From assembly GCA_026122225.1 (NCBI GenBank), contig JANEZZ010001897.1:620001-684000 (forward strand): DNA of 64,000 nucleotides, given 5' to 3'. Made by a program: the position numbers and the translations under genes. The notes beneath the pieces are model-generated. The model had not been told where the DNA came from, ran no database searches, and saw only the letters and a list, made by a program, of their open reading frames with translations. Shown here piece after piece: positions 60,001 to 62,242 of this stretch (position 1 is its first letter; the number at the start of each line of letters is the position of its first letter). Source of the stretch: Heloderma charlesbogerti. Lineage: Eukaryota > Chordata > Lepidosauria > Squamata > Helodermatidae.

Positions 60001-62242
60001 ACATACTGAGACAGCCCCATAGTTGTCAAGGAGGCCATGAAGTCCTGAGCTGGAACTCCAGAGACAGCCTCAGCATGGAAGTTGAAGTTACCCAGAACCA
60101 CTAACATGGGTTCCTCCAACACCACACTTGCAACTGCCACTGCCAGCTCAGTCAGGGAGGATCCTGGGCACCAGGGTGGGCAGTACACCAGCAGCATCCC
60201 CAATCTGTCTCTGTGGCCCAATACCAGGTGCAATCCCTCAAGGCCTGCTCCAAGGTGGAGTGGTTTCCTGGTGATAGAGATGGAAGTTCTATGAACCATG
60301 GTGACTCCCCCCCACCCCCCAGCCCTCCAACCTATGATGGTGCTGCACCGAGTACCCAGGTGGGCAGAGCTGAGTCAGGTCAACCCCACCCAGCTCACCC
60401 ACCCAAGTCTCAATAATACATGTCAGGTCACCCCTCTCATCAATGATTAAATCATGAATGAGTACAGTCTTACTGAGGACCAATCTGGCATTAAATAGCA
60501 GCACTGCAAGACAGGAGGGCTCAGTGGAAGAGCTACCAGGTACATGAGAGCTAGAGGAGGGGGGTAGAAGGGGAACAGTGTATAAACACCAGTGACCCAT
60601 TCTACTATGATGTTGCAACCCCTCATGCTGCTGTATCTCTTTCTGCCCCAAGTCACTGGAATAGTGGTACCCCCTCCATGGGTCCCAAGAATGAATATCA
60701 AGGTCTCATTAAAACTGACCTCAAAAACCAAGGCAAGCTTTAGCAAGCCCTAAAACTCTCCTCTGGCTCATATCTTGATCTCCACCATGAGTTCCAATGG
60801 AATACAGTACAAAGGGGCTGCATCGGCAAATTCCTAGGGTGGAGAACCCAGCTGGGCTTCTACCCCACCCTCTCAATCTGCTATTGCCGTCCTTCCTTCT
60901 CCCCCATAGGACCTAATGGAGCATCAGATTGGTATGTGTGTGTGTAGCAAGGGGCTTCAGACCAAGATTTCCAGATGAGATTAGGAGACCAGTTCCCATG
61001 GGAGACCCTTTCCCAACCTCTGCAGCTCCTGTCTTAATCCCCATCCCAGGATCTAAAGGGAGCAATGCAGCTCCATTACATCCTATGGGCAAGGTTAGAA
61101 AGGGGTATAGGGGAAAATCTGAGAGATGGCAAGCCCAGCCCCTAAGAGTCTCCCCCATAGAGATTGGGCTCCTCACTTTACCTGGGAATTTGCCCCTGCA
61201 GTCCCTCTACCTTTGTAGGCAAGTAGGATGACTGTACACCATGGCAGTTCAGAGCTGTGAAAGATCCTCCTGCGAAGGCATCTGCAGCCCAAGTCAGCCT
61301 TGGAGACCCTTGTGCAGAATCTCCAGTGGACTGGCCTGGCCTTGGCTGCCCGAGACACCTGATGAGAATGCAGGGAGGGGAAGGGATCATTTTTCAGACC
61401 CCTCAGATTGGCTTGGAAAATCATTTTAGTTTTTTTCTGATACTGAAGAACATACCAGTCCAAGAGGAGCTCAGGAGAGCTTGCCTATATCTACTTTCCT
61501 GTAATATAAAGAGTATATTGCCCCTGCCATATTGTTTGCATGAAGAGTATGTGTACACTTCTATCATAAAAACAAAAATACCAGTAACACCACTATAATA
61601 TTTCACAAAGGTCTCTAGAAAAACCATACTGACTTCATTTTAAAAACATTTTGTAGTAATTCTGGAGTTTTGAGCTTTGAAATGGGAATCCAATGCTACC
61701 TCACATCCAACTCCTAAATAAGCATGGGTAATCTCCCAAACATAACTTTATGTTACATATATAGTAGCAGTGTATATAGCTCTGTTGAGCAAATAGCAAC
61801 TGTGTGGGGTGGGTGGGAGAACAGAATTCCCCACAAAGCACTGTCACCCTCCCCCTGCCATTGAAAAAAAAAGCTGCTTTGATATTTAAAATGCAGGAGA
61901 TCCCACATTAGGAATAGTTTGGCCCTATTATTGGTTAACGTAGTGCTTCAATGTTATCATTTGTAAAGATGTAGCCATACAGACTATGGAAAGTGATTAA
62001 GGATCAGCTGCAGATATGATGTATCAGAAATGTATGCATGGATGGCAAATTTGGCCCTTAATCTTTTGCCTTTACACATTAAATCCCACATCTCAGTTTC
62101 TCTTCAGAAGGAAAAAGCAACATTCCCCCACCCCCCAAGATAGAATGTAATTCACATCTGAAAACAAGGTTAGATTAAGGAAGAGAAAAACTCACTCTGT
62201 CTGCAACCACAGCCTTCCGTTTGTTTTCATCCCCAGACAATC
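5933..62242 (-). CDS. VPS8: VPS8 (CORVET subunit), partial gene, 23 internal exons
   Basis: Known role: VPS8 is the CORVET-specific subunit of the class C tethering machinery. It binds Rab5-type GTPases on early endosomes and drives homotypic endosome tethering and fusion. Seen here: 23 exons on the minus strand, all GT-AG, whose phases join into 660 uninterrupted codons. The translation follows vertebrate VPS8 from GLSGDENKRKAVVADR to AFIALPLILQRILQ. This is the helical solenoid (clathrin-heavy-chain-repeat-like) region, including the conserved VPS8 core domain. The full vertebrate protein is about 1,430 residues (recalled), so slightly under half is encoded here. The N-terminal WD40 propeller lies off the right edge and the RING-H2 domain off the left edge. 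No stop or frameshift was found, so the gene is probably functional. No promoter or poly(A) site is in the window. Identity rests on recalled family sequence, not a search. Confidence 0.97.
6016..7148 (-). other. VPS8 introns 22 and 21
   Basis: Intron 22 (6016-6611) and intron 21 (6694-7148), separated by exon 22. No recognisable element in either. Confidence 0.8.
6612..6693 (-). CDS. VPS8: VPS8 window exon 22
   Basis: 82 nt: ALWFPLLEAMMSPQRLSSS then TVLCQYSE plus one base of a split Phe codon. Acceptor ttccag, donor gtaagt. ALWFPLLEAMM is the diagnostic motif. The second half is more diverged. Confidence 0.96.
7149..7252 (-). CDS. VPS8: VPS8 window exon 21
   Basis: 104 nt: two bases complete Asn, then SIEFPSLKDIEETLAKT and IALCQRNSHKLNQQQRE. 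Acceptor ttctag, donor gtaaga. IALCQRNSH.LNQQQRE matches vertebrate VPS8. The upstream intron is only 133 bp. Confidence 0.97.
7386..7428 (-). CDS. VPS8: VPS8 window exon 20
   Basis: 43 nt: WLQSKLLTLACDDE plus one base of a split Asn codon. Acceptor ccccag, donor gtaagt. This is the acidic linker following the conserved helices. It is poorly conserved, so the call rests on position, phase and the LQSKL match. Confidence 0.9.
7655..8165 (-). mobile_element. L2 LINE 3' fragment
   Basis: Minus-strand block RERDFSAVVPLLWNVLPAK, then QAFKKALKMYLF, is the L2 C-terminus. The A/T-rich 3' tail is at 7655-7700. Beyond 8165 similarity fades into a local tandem duplication. Confidence 0.75.
8236..8303. 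repeat. 34-bp perfect tandem duplication
   Basis: Two adjacent copies (8236-8269, 8270-8303) of a unit starting tataaacaagtaatctacat. They lie in the intron between exons 19 and 20. Confidence 0.95.
8603..8692 (-). CDS. VPS8: VPS8 window exon 19
   Basis: 90 nt, 30 codons, phase 0/0: VMQKYQLHEASSYLLEKK then GDIHGAFLVMLK. Acceptor attcag, donor gtatag. YLLEKKGDIHGAFL is a strongly conserved VPS8 motif near the end of the solenoid. Confidence 0.97.
8693..9771 (-). other. VPS8 intron 18
   Basis: 1.08 kb. I see no recognisable element; a local inverted repeat (gggttctagctct / agagctagaaccc) lies near 9519-9555. Confidence 0.75.
9772..9913 (-). CDS. VPS8: VPS8 window exon 18
   Basis: 142 nt: one base completes Arg, then 47 codons beginning EGINQDLLQLSPSVTEQF and ending DSYRLEETIQ. 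Acceptor gttccag, donor gtaaaa. EGINQDLL appears two residues shorter than the mammalian EGIHVNQELL (recalled). The frame is unaffected. Confidence 0.95.
9981..10120. repeat. Foldback element family 1, copy 1
   Basis: A 140-bp inverted repeat. The left arm agcagcctttcccagcatgg, then tgccctccaaatgttttgga, pairs with the right arm ending gtttggggaaggctgct. It is typical of a non-autonomous DNA transposon (MITE). Four more copies are in this window. Confidence 0.8.
11232..11412 (-). mobile_element. CR1 LINE 3' end, avian-like terminus subtype
   Basis: The plus strand begins agaataatagaatagtaggg, the complement of the ATTCTATGATTCT-type CR1 3' end, and continues gaccatcgagtccaaccccc. This 3' terminus is different from that of the CR1 copies at 16862 and 20818. 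Confidence 0.8.
12745..13440 (-). mobile_element. L2 LINE fragment, degraded
   Basis: The plus strand reads the complement of L2: the 3' end near 12745 (attacaaggacttccaggcc), then the block around 13055-13120 about a missing-frame shell, and text related to RT motifs near 13200-13400. Most of ORF2 is deleted or decayed. Confidence 0.65.
13898..13944 (-). CDS. VPS8: VPS8 window exon 17
   Basis: 47 nt: DECLLFQFLKSLLDP plus AG of a split Arg codon. Acceptor ttgtcag, donor gtatgt. A second AG lies inside the exon after LLF. The upstream AG is preferred because it preserves the aligned length (mammals NQVLLFKFLRSLLDPR, recalled). Confidence 0.93.
14585..14640. repeat. Imperfect direct repeat
   Basis: The string ctttatagacaaataagt occurs twice about 40 bp apart. 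It lies in the intron between exons 16 and 17. Confidence 0.8.
15545..15605 (-). mobile_element. L2 3' tail fragment
   Basis: About 60 bp resembling the tail of the L2 at 19680 (tttatattgcccaatagctg). Nothing else of the element remains. Confidence 0.5.
15762..15851 (-). CDS. VPS8: VPS8 window exon 16
   Basis: 90 nt, 30 codons, phase 0/0: ELISVSPFKAADLISIHF then SDQIEQIIQNLQ. Acceptor tgctcag, donor gtaaag. Its length matches the mammalian exon (recalled), but it is more diverged than its neighbours. Confidence 0.95.
16862..18835 (-). mobile_element. CR1 LINE, 5'-truncated
   Basis: About 2 kb. The left end carries the CR1 3' terminus (complement of ttcttatgttctta). The 3' UTR runs to about 17400, then RT C-terminal coding (RDLGVVVDSSMKMS, YKSMVRPHLEYCVQFWPP at 17766-17422), and the YADD box degraded to FDDD (17936-17703). 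ORF2 middle blocks (VKGAIREKRASFRK) are at 18613-18338. It abuts DIRS-like sequence on the right. The 201-codon plus-strand open frame at 18210-18815 is antisense and not a gene. Confidence 0.88.
18858..20815 (-). mobile_element. DIRS-like YR retroelement remnant (RT end, RNase H, YR N-terminus)
   Basis: Minus strand, from high to low coordinates: an RT C-terminal block (IGVIL then QAFLPLDLEHQL) near 20600, then IQRLLVLMTATTMVVAPAWL at 20544-20332. After a nested L2 comes a 272-codon open frame (19676-18858) with an RNase H block (PVIDLFTEAENSKCLYFCSR, YIFPPFPLL) and the start of the tyrosine recombinase (AHKPNTRRSYTIKWMSLC, then LRAYLAAVSTFHQP). It stops before the recombinase catalytic residues and abuts CR1. 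Family placement is by recalled motif order. Confidence 0.75.
19680..20025 (-). mobile_element. L2 LINE 3' end nested inside the DIRS-like element
   Basis: The left edge is the L2 3' tail (attttatttttacattttt, then a block like tactgcccaatagctgaggc). The right edge is near 20025. DIRS-like coding sequence stops at 19676 and resumes beyond 20030, so this L2 inserted into it. No clear target duplication was seen. Confidence 0.7.
20818..21085 (-). mobile_element. CR1 LINE 3' end
   Basis: About 270 bp closely matching the 3' UTR of the CR1 at 16862: tggatcagaccaagagtcca, then the block about the caccaaccagctgt-like repeat. It starts with the CR1 terminus aagaacgtaagaa and sits between DIRS-like RT and LTR-like sequence. 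Confidence 0.85.
21437..21983 (+). mobile_element. Candidate solo LTR (Gypsy-like), uncertain
   Basis: About 547 bp. It begins tgtcaggagtgaatctgaac and ends near ggagtgtgttca, with aataaa at about 21938 followed by a short R/U5-like tail. The layout resembles LTRs of reptile Gypsy elements. I found no matching target duplication, so the boundaries and class are tentative. Confidence 0.4.
21997..22162. repeat. Direct repeat copy A (about 165 bp)
   Basis: Starts gagaactgagggaacgggca and ends near atgcacagagaccacgaag. It matches 23424-23592 in the same orientation with scattered differences. It lies on the RT-side of the gag-like frame. It could be a terminal or internal repeat of a DIRS/PAT-like element, or the 5' end of a second copy. 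Confidence 0.75.
22902..23249 (-). pseudogene. DIRS-like gag fragment with C/H motif
   Basis: A 115-codon minus-strand frame containing SKLPPTDRHLLCLLCLGEGH followed by a later Cys. This resembles the gag zinc-binding motif known from DIRS elements (LP..D.H..C..CLG..H). It lies upstream of the RT/RNase H remnants in the same orientation, as expected for one element. Homopolymer runs and stops suggest decay. Confidence 0.55.
23424..23592. repeat. Direct repeat copy B (about 169 bp)
   Basis: Starts gagaactgagggaacaggtt and ends near atgcatagagaccatgaagg. It lies just upstream (in minus-strand sense) of the DIRS gag-like frame and about 1.43 kb from copy A. Confidence 0.75.
23990..24130 (+). 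mobile_element. MIR/CORE-SINE-like remnant
   Basis: It reads cttacaaccatcctgtgagg, then ctgagccaggatttgaatt, resembling the core and 3' region of MIR-type SINEs. It is strongly diverged. Confidence 0.5.
25446..25544 (-). CDS. VPS8: VPS8 window exon 15
   Basis: 99 nt, 33 codons, phase 0/0: EDVFTYIHNILSIPGYS then TDEKLSVWQKAMKHIE. Acceptor attaaag, donor gtatga. It is separated from exon 14 by a 329-bp intron and followed by the longest intron in the window. Confidence 0.97.
25545..25873 (-). other. VPS8 intron 14
   Basis: 329 bp between exons 14 and 15. No element seen. Confidence 0.9.
25874..25958 (-). CDS. VPS8: VPS8 window exon 14
   Basis: 85 nt: one base completes Phe, then YQICEFMYEQEHRYDK and IIDCYLRDPLRK. 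Acceptor gtttcag, donor gtaagg. YDKIIDCYLRDPLRK is a conserved helical-repeat element of VPS8. Confidence 0.98.
27506..28050 (-). mobile_element. Solo LTR with 5-bp target-site duplication
   Basis: A 545-bp block starting TGTATGCCCC and ending CCATTACA on the plus strand, flanked on both sides by gacac (27501-27505 and 28051-28055). On the minus strand it has a TATA box (tataaaa, 27679-27673) and then aataaa (27593-27588) about 85 nt downstream, the normal U3-R-U5 order. Ends are 5'-TG...CA-3'. No internal coding region is attached, so this is a solo LTR left by recombination. A 5-bp duplication fits ERV-L/class III-like or Gypsy elements. It carries no genes. Confidence 0.85.
27588..27679 (-). 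promoter_or_regulatory. LTR TATA box and poly(A) signal
   Basis: The minus-strand tataaaa at 27679-27673 and aataaa at 27593-27588 lie inside the solo LTR. They are in sense orientation with VPS8, so they could in principle give an alternative start or premature polyadenylation. Activity cannot be judged from sequence. Confidence 0.6.
28921..29003 (-). CDS. VPS8: VPS8 window exon 13
   Basis: 83 nt: VLLELLQAGGIVQFEEN, then RLIQMAEKAE, plus two bases of a split Phe codon. Acceptor taatag, donor gtaagt. The acceptor has only a weak pyrimidine tract. Confidence 0.96.
29113..29238. repeat. Foldback element family 2, copy 1
   Basis: A 126-bp inverted repeat. The left arm gggtaggatccaatgttagc and the right arm ctaatgttggatactaccc extend to about 48 paired bases with few mismatches. 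The terminal motif GGnAGnATCCA is shared with the copies at 35084 and 44985. Confidence 0.8.
29386..29522. repeat. Foldback element family 1, copy 2
   Basis: The left arm gatgggcaacctggtgctct and the right arm acatctggagggtcccaggt, then tgcctacccctg, are near-complementary. The centre is related to that of copy 1. Confidence 0.8.
30123..30162. repeat. 20-bp perfect tandem duplication
   Basis: Two adjacent copies of tccttttctctaaaataaat. Confidence 0.95.
30545..30601 (-). CDS. VPS8: VPS8 window exon 12
   Basis: 57 nt, 19 codons, phase 0/0: VLEFLCSPDDDSRHSERQQ. Acceptor ctgtccag, donor gtatga. A BovB 3' end begins only about 175 bp to the right (30775), inside the upstream intron. Confidence 0.97.
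30602..32596 (-). other. VPS8 intron 11
   Basis: About three quarters is the BovB copy at 30775-32285. The rest is short unique flanks. Confidence 0.85.
30775..32285 (-). mobile_element. BovB LINE (RTE clade), 5'-truncated, RT broken
   Basis: About 1.5 kb. Minus-strand translation gives BovB reverse transcriptase blocks in order: ICQQIWNTQQWPQDWKRS, FTDYTKAFDCVDH (motif A), then NNLRYADDTTLMAE (motif C) and the C-terminal GHLMRREN block. The frame shifts near 31680, where three T replace the four T of the other long copy. A nonsense codon interrupts it at about 31103 (RRLL then stop, where the other copy has Gly). The 5' end is lost within the linker before the RT. It lies in a VPS8 intron in the sense orientation. 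Confidence 0.95.
32597..32716 (-). CDS. VPS8: VPS8 window exon 11
   Basis: 120 nt, 40 codons, phase 0/0. It begins VMVENSDFTPSQVGCLFTF and ends NTLFVNRTLFDQ. Acceptor cctctag, donor gtaaaa. It sits between two BovB-bearing introns and is itself intact. Confidence 0.98.
35084..35362. repeat. Foldback element family 2, copy 2 (long centre)
   Basis: Left end ggcagtatccaacagcgtca, right end gacacagtccaatactgtcc, complementary ends around a longer centre rich in gcacaa/ttgtgc motifs. Confidence 0.65.
35977..37362 (-). pseudogene. BovB reverse transcriptase, 461-codon open frame
   Basis: A 461-codon open stretch covering nearly the whole RT and C-terminal region. Motif A (FIDYAKAFD) lies near residues 104-112 and motif C (YADD) near 206-209, both intact. 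The C terminus ends VTKSRTRLND, as in other BovB proteins. The open frame really continues a little upstream (DDSIPAELFKILKDDAVKV) until a one-base insertion near 37430. No endonuclease domain remains, so the element cannot move by itself. Classed as a pseudogene because the original ORF is broken. Confidence 0.88.
37522..37555. repeat. 17-bp tandem duplication inside BovB
   Basis: ccagatctttcctgtat is present twice, back to back, within the linker coding region of the long BovB copy. It adds 17 bases and so shifts the frame. Confidence 0.95.
38545..38616 (-). CDS. VPS8: VPS8 window exon 10
   Basis: 72 nt, 24 codons, phase 0/0: TFEDFKNDKQAVEYQQ then RIVDILLK. Acceptor aacaaag, donor gtaagt. 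As far as I can recall it is identical to the mammalian protein here. The preceding intron lies towards 41803. Confidence 0.97.
39788..40450 (-). mobile_element. Non-LTR retrotransposon RT fragment (Rex/L2-like), decayed
   Basis: The minus-strand frame 40573-40259 contains TFLDLSAAFNTVDSPLL, an RT motif A block, preceded by TEIALTKITDNLL. Farther left, a degraded SIVSIRDLFLALSYSLST may be the remnant of the GVPQGSVLGPLLF block. I cannot assign the clade firmly. Confidence 0.6.
40590..40742. repeat. Foldback element family 3, copy 2 (partial)
   Basis: The right end gggctgttgtgtcatacaaa is the same terminal motif as copy 1. The left end is degraded. It contains a C-run at 40668-40676. Confidence 0.4.
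40882..41000. repeat. Foldback element with tttattagg arms
   Basis: The left arm atattagtgtaataccttta, then ttaggccaacca, is complementary to the right arm ggttagcctaataaaggtat, then tatgctaatat. It is a compact inverted repeat of unknown family. Confidence 0.7.
41661..41734. repeat. Foldback element family 1, half copy
   Basis: Only the right half remains: gggaattatgggagttgcgg, then catctggagggtgccaggtt. It lies about 70 bp from the donor of VPS8 exon 9. Confidence 0.75.
41804..41923 (-). CDS. VPS8: VPS8 window exon 9
   Basis: 120 nt, 40 codons, phase 0/0. It begins VFEFLIRLHSAEAPTEEEVY and ends HFDTREFLNVLAL. Acceptor attgcag, donor gtaagt. This is one of the most strongly conserved VPS8 segments (YPY.RTLLHFDTREFLN). 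Confidence 0.98.
41924..44516 (-). other. VPS8 intron 8
   Basis: No element assigned with confidence. 43395-43460 (gatcctgtgcatactt) resembles the short repeat at 12440. G-runs occur at 42728-42737. Confidence 0.75.
44517..44589 (-). CDS. VPS8: VPS8 window exon 8
   Basis: 73 nt: one base completing Ser, then CCLAGRAYPLGNIPEDL and VPLVKNQ. Acceptor cttacag, donor gtgggt, phase 0 end. The CCLAGRAYP run is characteristic of VPS8. Confidence 0.97.
44985..45196. repeat. Foldback element family 2, copy 3
   Basis: A 212-bp inverted repeat. The left arm ggacagtatccagtgtggca and the right arm tgtgctgcactggatactat, then cc, pair over roughly 49 bases. It lies in a VPS8 intron. Confidence 0.8.
45801..45930. 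repeat. Foldback element family 1, copy 3
   Basis: The left arm cctcttccaacctgctggcc, then tccagatgttttggactaca, pairs with the right arm aacatgtggagggcacaagg, then tgggaaaggt. Confidence 0.8.
46981..47023 (-). CDS. VPS8: VPS8 window exon 7
   Basis: 43 nt. Two bases complete the split Asp codon, then EQVIMGNKLLVYI, then two bases (AG) of a split Ser codon. Acceptor ttcttag, donor gtatga. It is tied in place by the phase match on both sides and the conserved GNKLLVYI motif. Confidence 0.96.
47024..47851 (-). other. VPS8 intron 6
   Basis: 828 bp. A short repeat near 47465-47550 (gaacataggaatgtgcttta) resembles a piece at 5170-5230. Otherwise nothing recognisable. Confidence 0.75.
47852..47903 (-). 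CDS. VPS8: VPS8 window exon 6
   Basis: 52 nt encoding KLFKVIAHPLSAGKSLS plus the first base of a split Asp codon. Acceptor attccag, donor gtacac. It follows a 5.9-kb intron loaded with L1-like sequence. The vertebrate family has KLFRVIAPPLNAGKTL at this point (recalled). Confidence 0.96.
48096..48211. repeat. Foldback element family 1, copy 4 (shortened)
   Basis: Arms cagccttctccaacctggtg and caccaggttggcgaaggctg are complementary apart from small gaps. Part of the centre is deleted. Confidence 0.8.
49290..49769 (+). mobile_element. L1-like LINE 3' end with poly(A)
   Basis: A plus-strand frame (49311-49538) ends with a WKPFIEFVQEIEK block resembling the C-terminus of L1 ORF2. It is followed by a short 3' UTR and a poly(A) tract at about 49756-49769. 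It is severely 5'-truncated. Another L1-like piece begins directly after the poly(A). Confidence 0.65.
49528..49551. repeat. Short perfect inverted repeat
   Basis: An 11-bp stem gttgttgttaa pairs with ttaacaacaac around a 2-base centre, in the 3' UTR of the truncated L1-like element. Confidence 0.8.
49775..51655 (+). mobile_element. ORF1-only L1-like element (HAL1-like)
   Basis: A 5' leader (49775-50150) is followed by ORF1-like coding, then about 690 nt without any RT block, ending in an aataaataaaaatat tail near 51640. The length of about 1.9 kb, with ORF1 but no ORF2, resembles the half-L1 (HAL1) layout known from mammals. An internal deletion of a full L1 would look the same. Confidence 0.6.
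50152..50963 (+). pseudogene. L1-like ORF1 protein, frameshifted
   Basis: Starts KRNMATPRRRKG, a basic N-terminus, followed by a coiled-coil-like stretch (FTLINTLSSQFTEQAKRLDL). After frameshifts near 50400 and 50660 it continues with SNVRIIGIKN (the ORF1 RRM entry), DIEQAFHVPN, VQFAKVSTKNYILRLAREG and YIKEVANKRRQFIKAKNMA, ending MSEISVTTP at about 50963. The domain order matches L1 ORF1p (RNA-binding chaperone): coiled coil, RRM, C-terminal domain. Confidence 0.7.
51870..52330 (-). mobile_element. L2 LINE 3' fragment
   Basis: Minus-strand translation matches the C-terminal end of L2 ORF2: GSGPGYLKDRILPYEPARV, then AFSVAAPQLWNTLPREA and the 3' tail. It is 5'-truncated. It lies in the intron between exons 5 and 6. 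Confidence 0.85.
53331..53385 (-). mobile_element. BovB 3' terminus, 55-bp fragment
   Basis: Only the last 55 bp of BovB: the GTT repeats, then the terminal block seen in the three other copies, ending abruptly at cacgcca. It has the same orientation as the others. It could be an extreme 5' truncation or a SINE tail sharing the BovB 3' end, but no tRNA-like head is visible next to it. Confidence 0.8.
53807..53896 (-). CDS. VPS8: VPS8 window exon 5
   Basis: 90 nt, 30 codons, phase 0/0. It begins VVLMCWENCLYDAMIYVYN and ends SGVNDFITPME. Acceptor tttccag, donor gtagga. It continues DIQQ of exon 4 into the helical repeat. The mammalian counterpart has NRGMNEFISPME at the end (recalled), so substitutions are conservative. 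Confidence 0.97.
54480..55300 (-). mobile_element. L2 LINE 3' region, degraded
   Basis: The plus strand reads the complement of the L2 3' tail (taaatatttatatccttcc), then 3' coding blocks near 54700-54950, and a segment (54990-55150) matching the one at 58180-58250 in the large L2 copy. It is interrupted by many stops. Confidence 0.7.
55310..55500 (+). mobile_element. CR1 LINE 3' end, avian-like terminus subtype
   Basis: It reads cccagggaggtggtggactc, then aggtcttcaagcagagg, and ends ctctatgattctaaaac. This is the last coding block and terminus of the same CR1 subtype as 11232, but on the plus strand. It directly follows an L2 remnant. Confidence 0.8.
55931..56153 (-). CDS. VPS8: VPS8 window exon 4
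   Basis: 223 nt, the longest exon here: one base completing the split codon plus 74 codons. It begins DLLFSQMYDKMAENSVAKG, includes ECLEPYILSDKLVGIT, and ends HMDITSLDIQQ. Acceptor ttctag, donor gtaata. It is one of the most conserved parts of the VPS8 core domain and identifies the gene with little doubt. Confidence 0.98.
56378..56456. repeat. 16-bp unit, four copies
   Basis: cagtaagttatgtgat starts at 56378, 56396, 56418 and 56441 with short variable spacers. It fills much of the small intron between exons 3 and 4. Confidence 0.95.
56570..56616 (-). CDS. VPS8: VPS8 window exon 3
   Basis: 47 nt encoding DMVPVIVDYCLLLQR plus two bases of a split codon. Acceptor ccacag, donor gtaagt. The split codon with exon 4 reads ATG, giving Met where I recall Lys in mammalian VPS8. 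The change is in frame and looks like a lineage substitution. Confidence 0.96.
57037..57126 (-). CDS. VPS8: VPS8 window exon 2
   Basis: 90 nt, 30 codons, phase 0 at both ends. It begins MVEILIHYADRTMRKC and ends GKIQVMEQHFQ. Acceptor catgcag, donor gtacaa. It joins exon 1 in frame (VADR then MVEIL), as in vertebrate VPS8. The preceding intron holds an L2 LINE. Confidence 0.97.
57127..62195 (-). other. VPS8 intron 1 of the window
   Basis: 5.1 kb, mostly the near-full-length L2. 60770-62190 shows no recognisable element. The 243-codon plus-strand open frame at 57729-58460 is the antisense of the L2 RT. Confidence 0.8.
57578..60760 (-). mobile_element. L2-clade LINE, near full length, inactivated
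   Basis: About 3.2 kb in the intron between exons 1 and 2. Minus-strand blocks in order: endonuclease N-terminus (60651-60289, LIIDERGDLTCIIETW), endonuclease core (60299-59901, VVLGNFNFHAE), linker (59678-59229), RT (58716-58483) with KCHQYAVDMQL, then RSLGVLLDPSLSL and TSRLDYCNMLY (58482-58048), and the C-terminal end (57961-57740). Stops and frameshifts separate the blocks, and the catalytic YADD reads YAVD. The 3' end is the A/T-rich tail at 57578. Confidence 0.88.
62196..62242 (-). CDS. VPS8: VPS8 window exon 1
   Basis: 47 nt. The first two bases complete a Gly codon from an upstream exon outside the window, followed by LSGDENKRKAVVADR. Acceptor ttaacag, donor gtgagt, ends in phase 0. 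This segment leads into the solenoid. The preceding exon was not found between 62243 and 64000. Confidence 0.93.
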
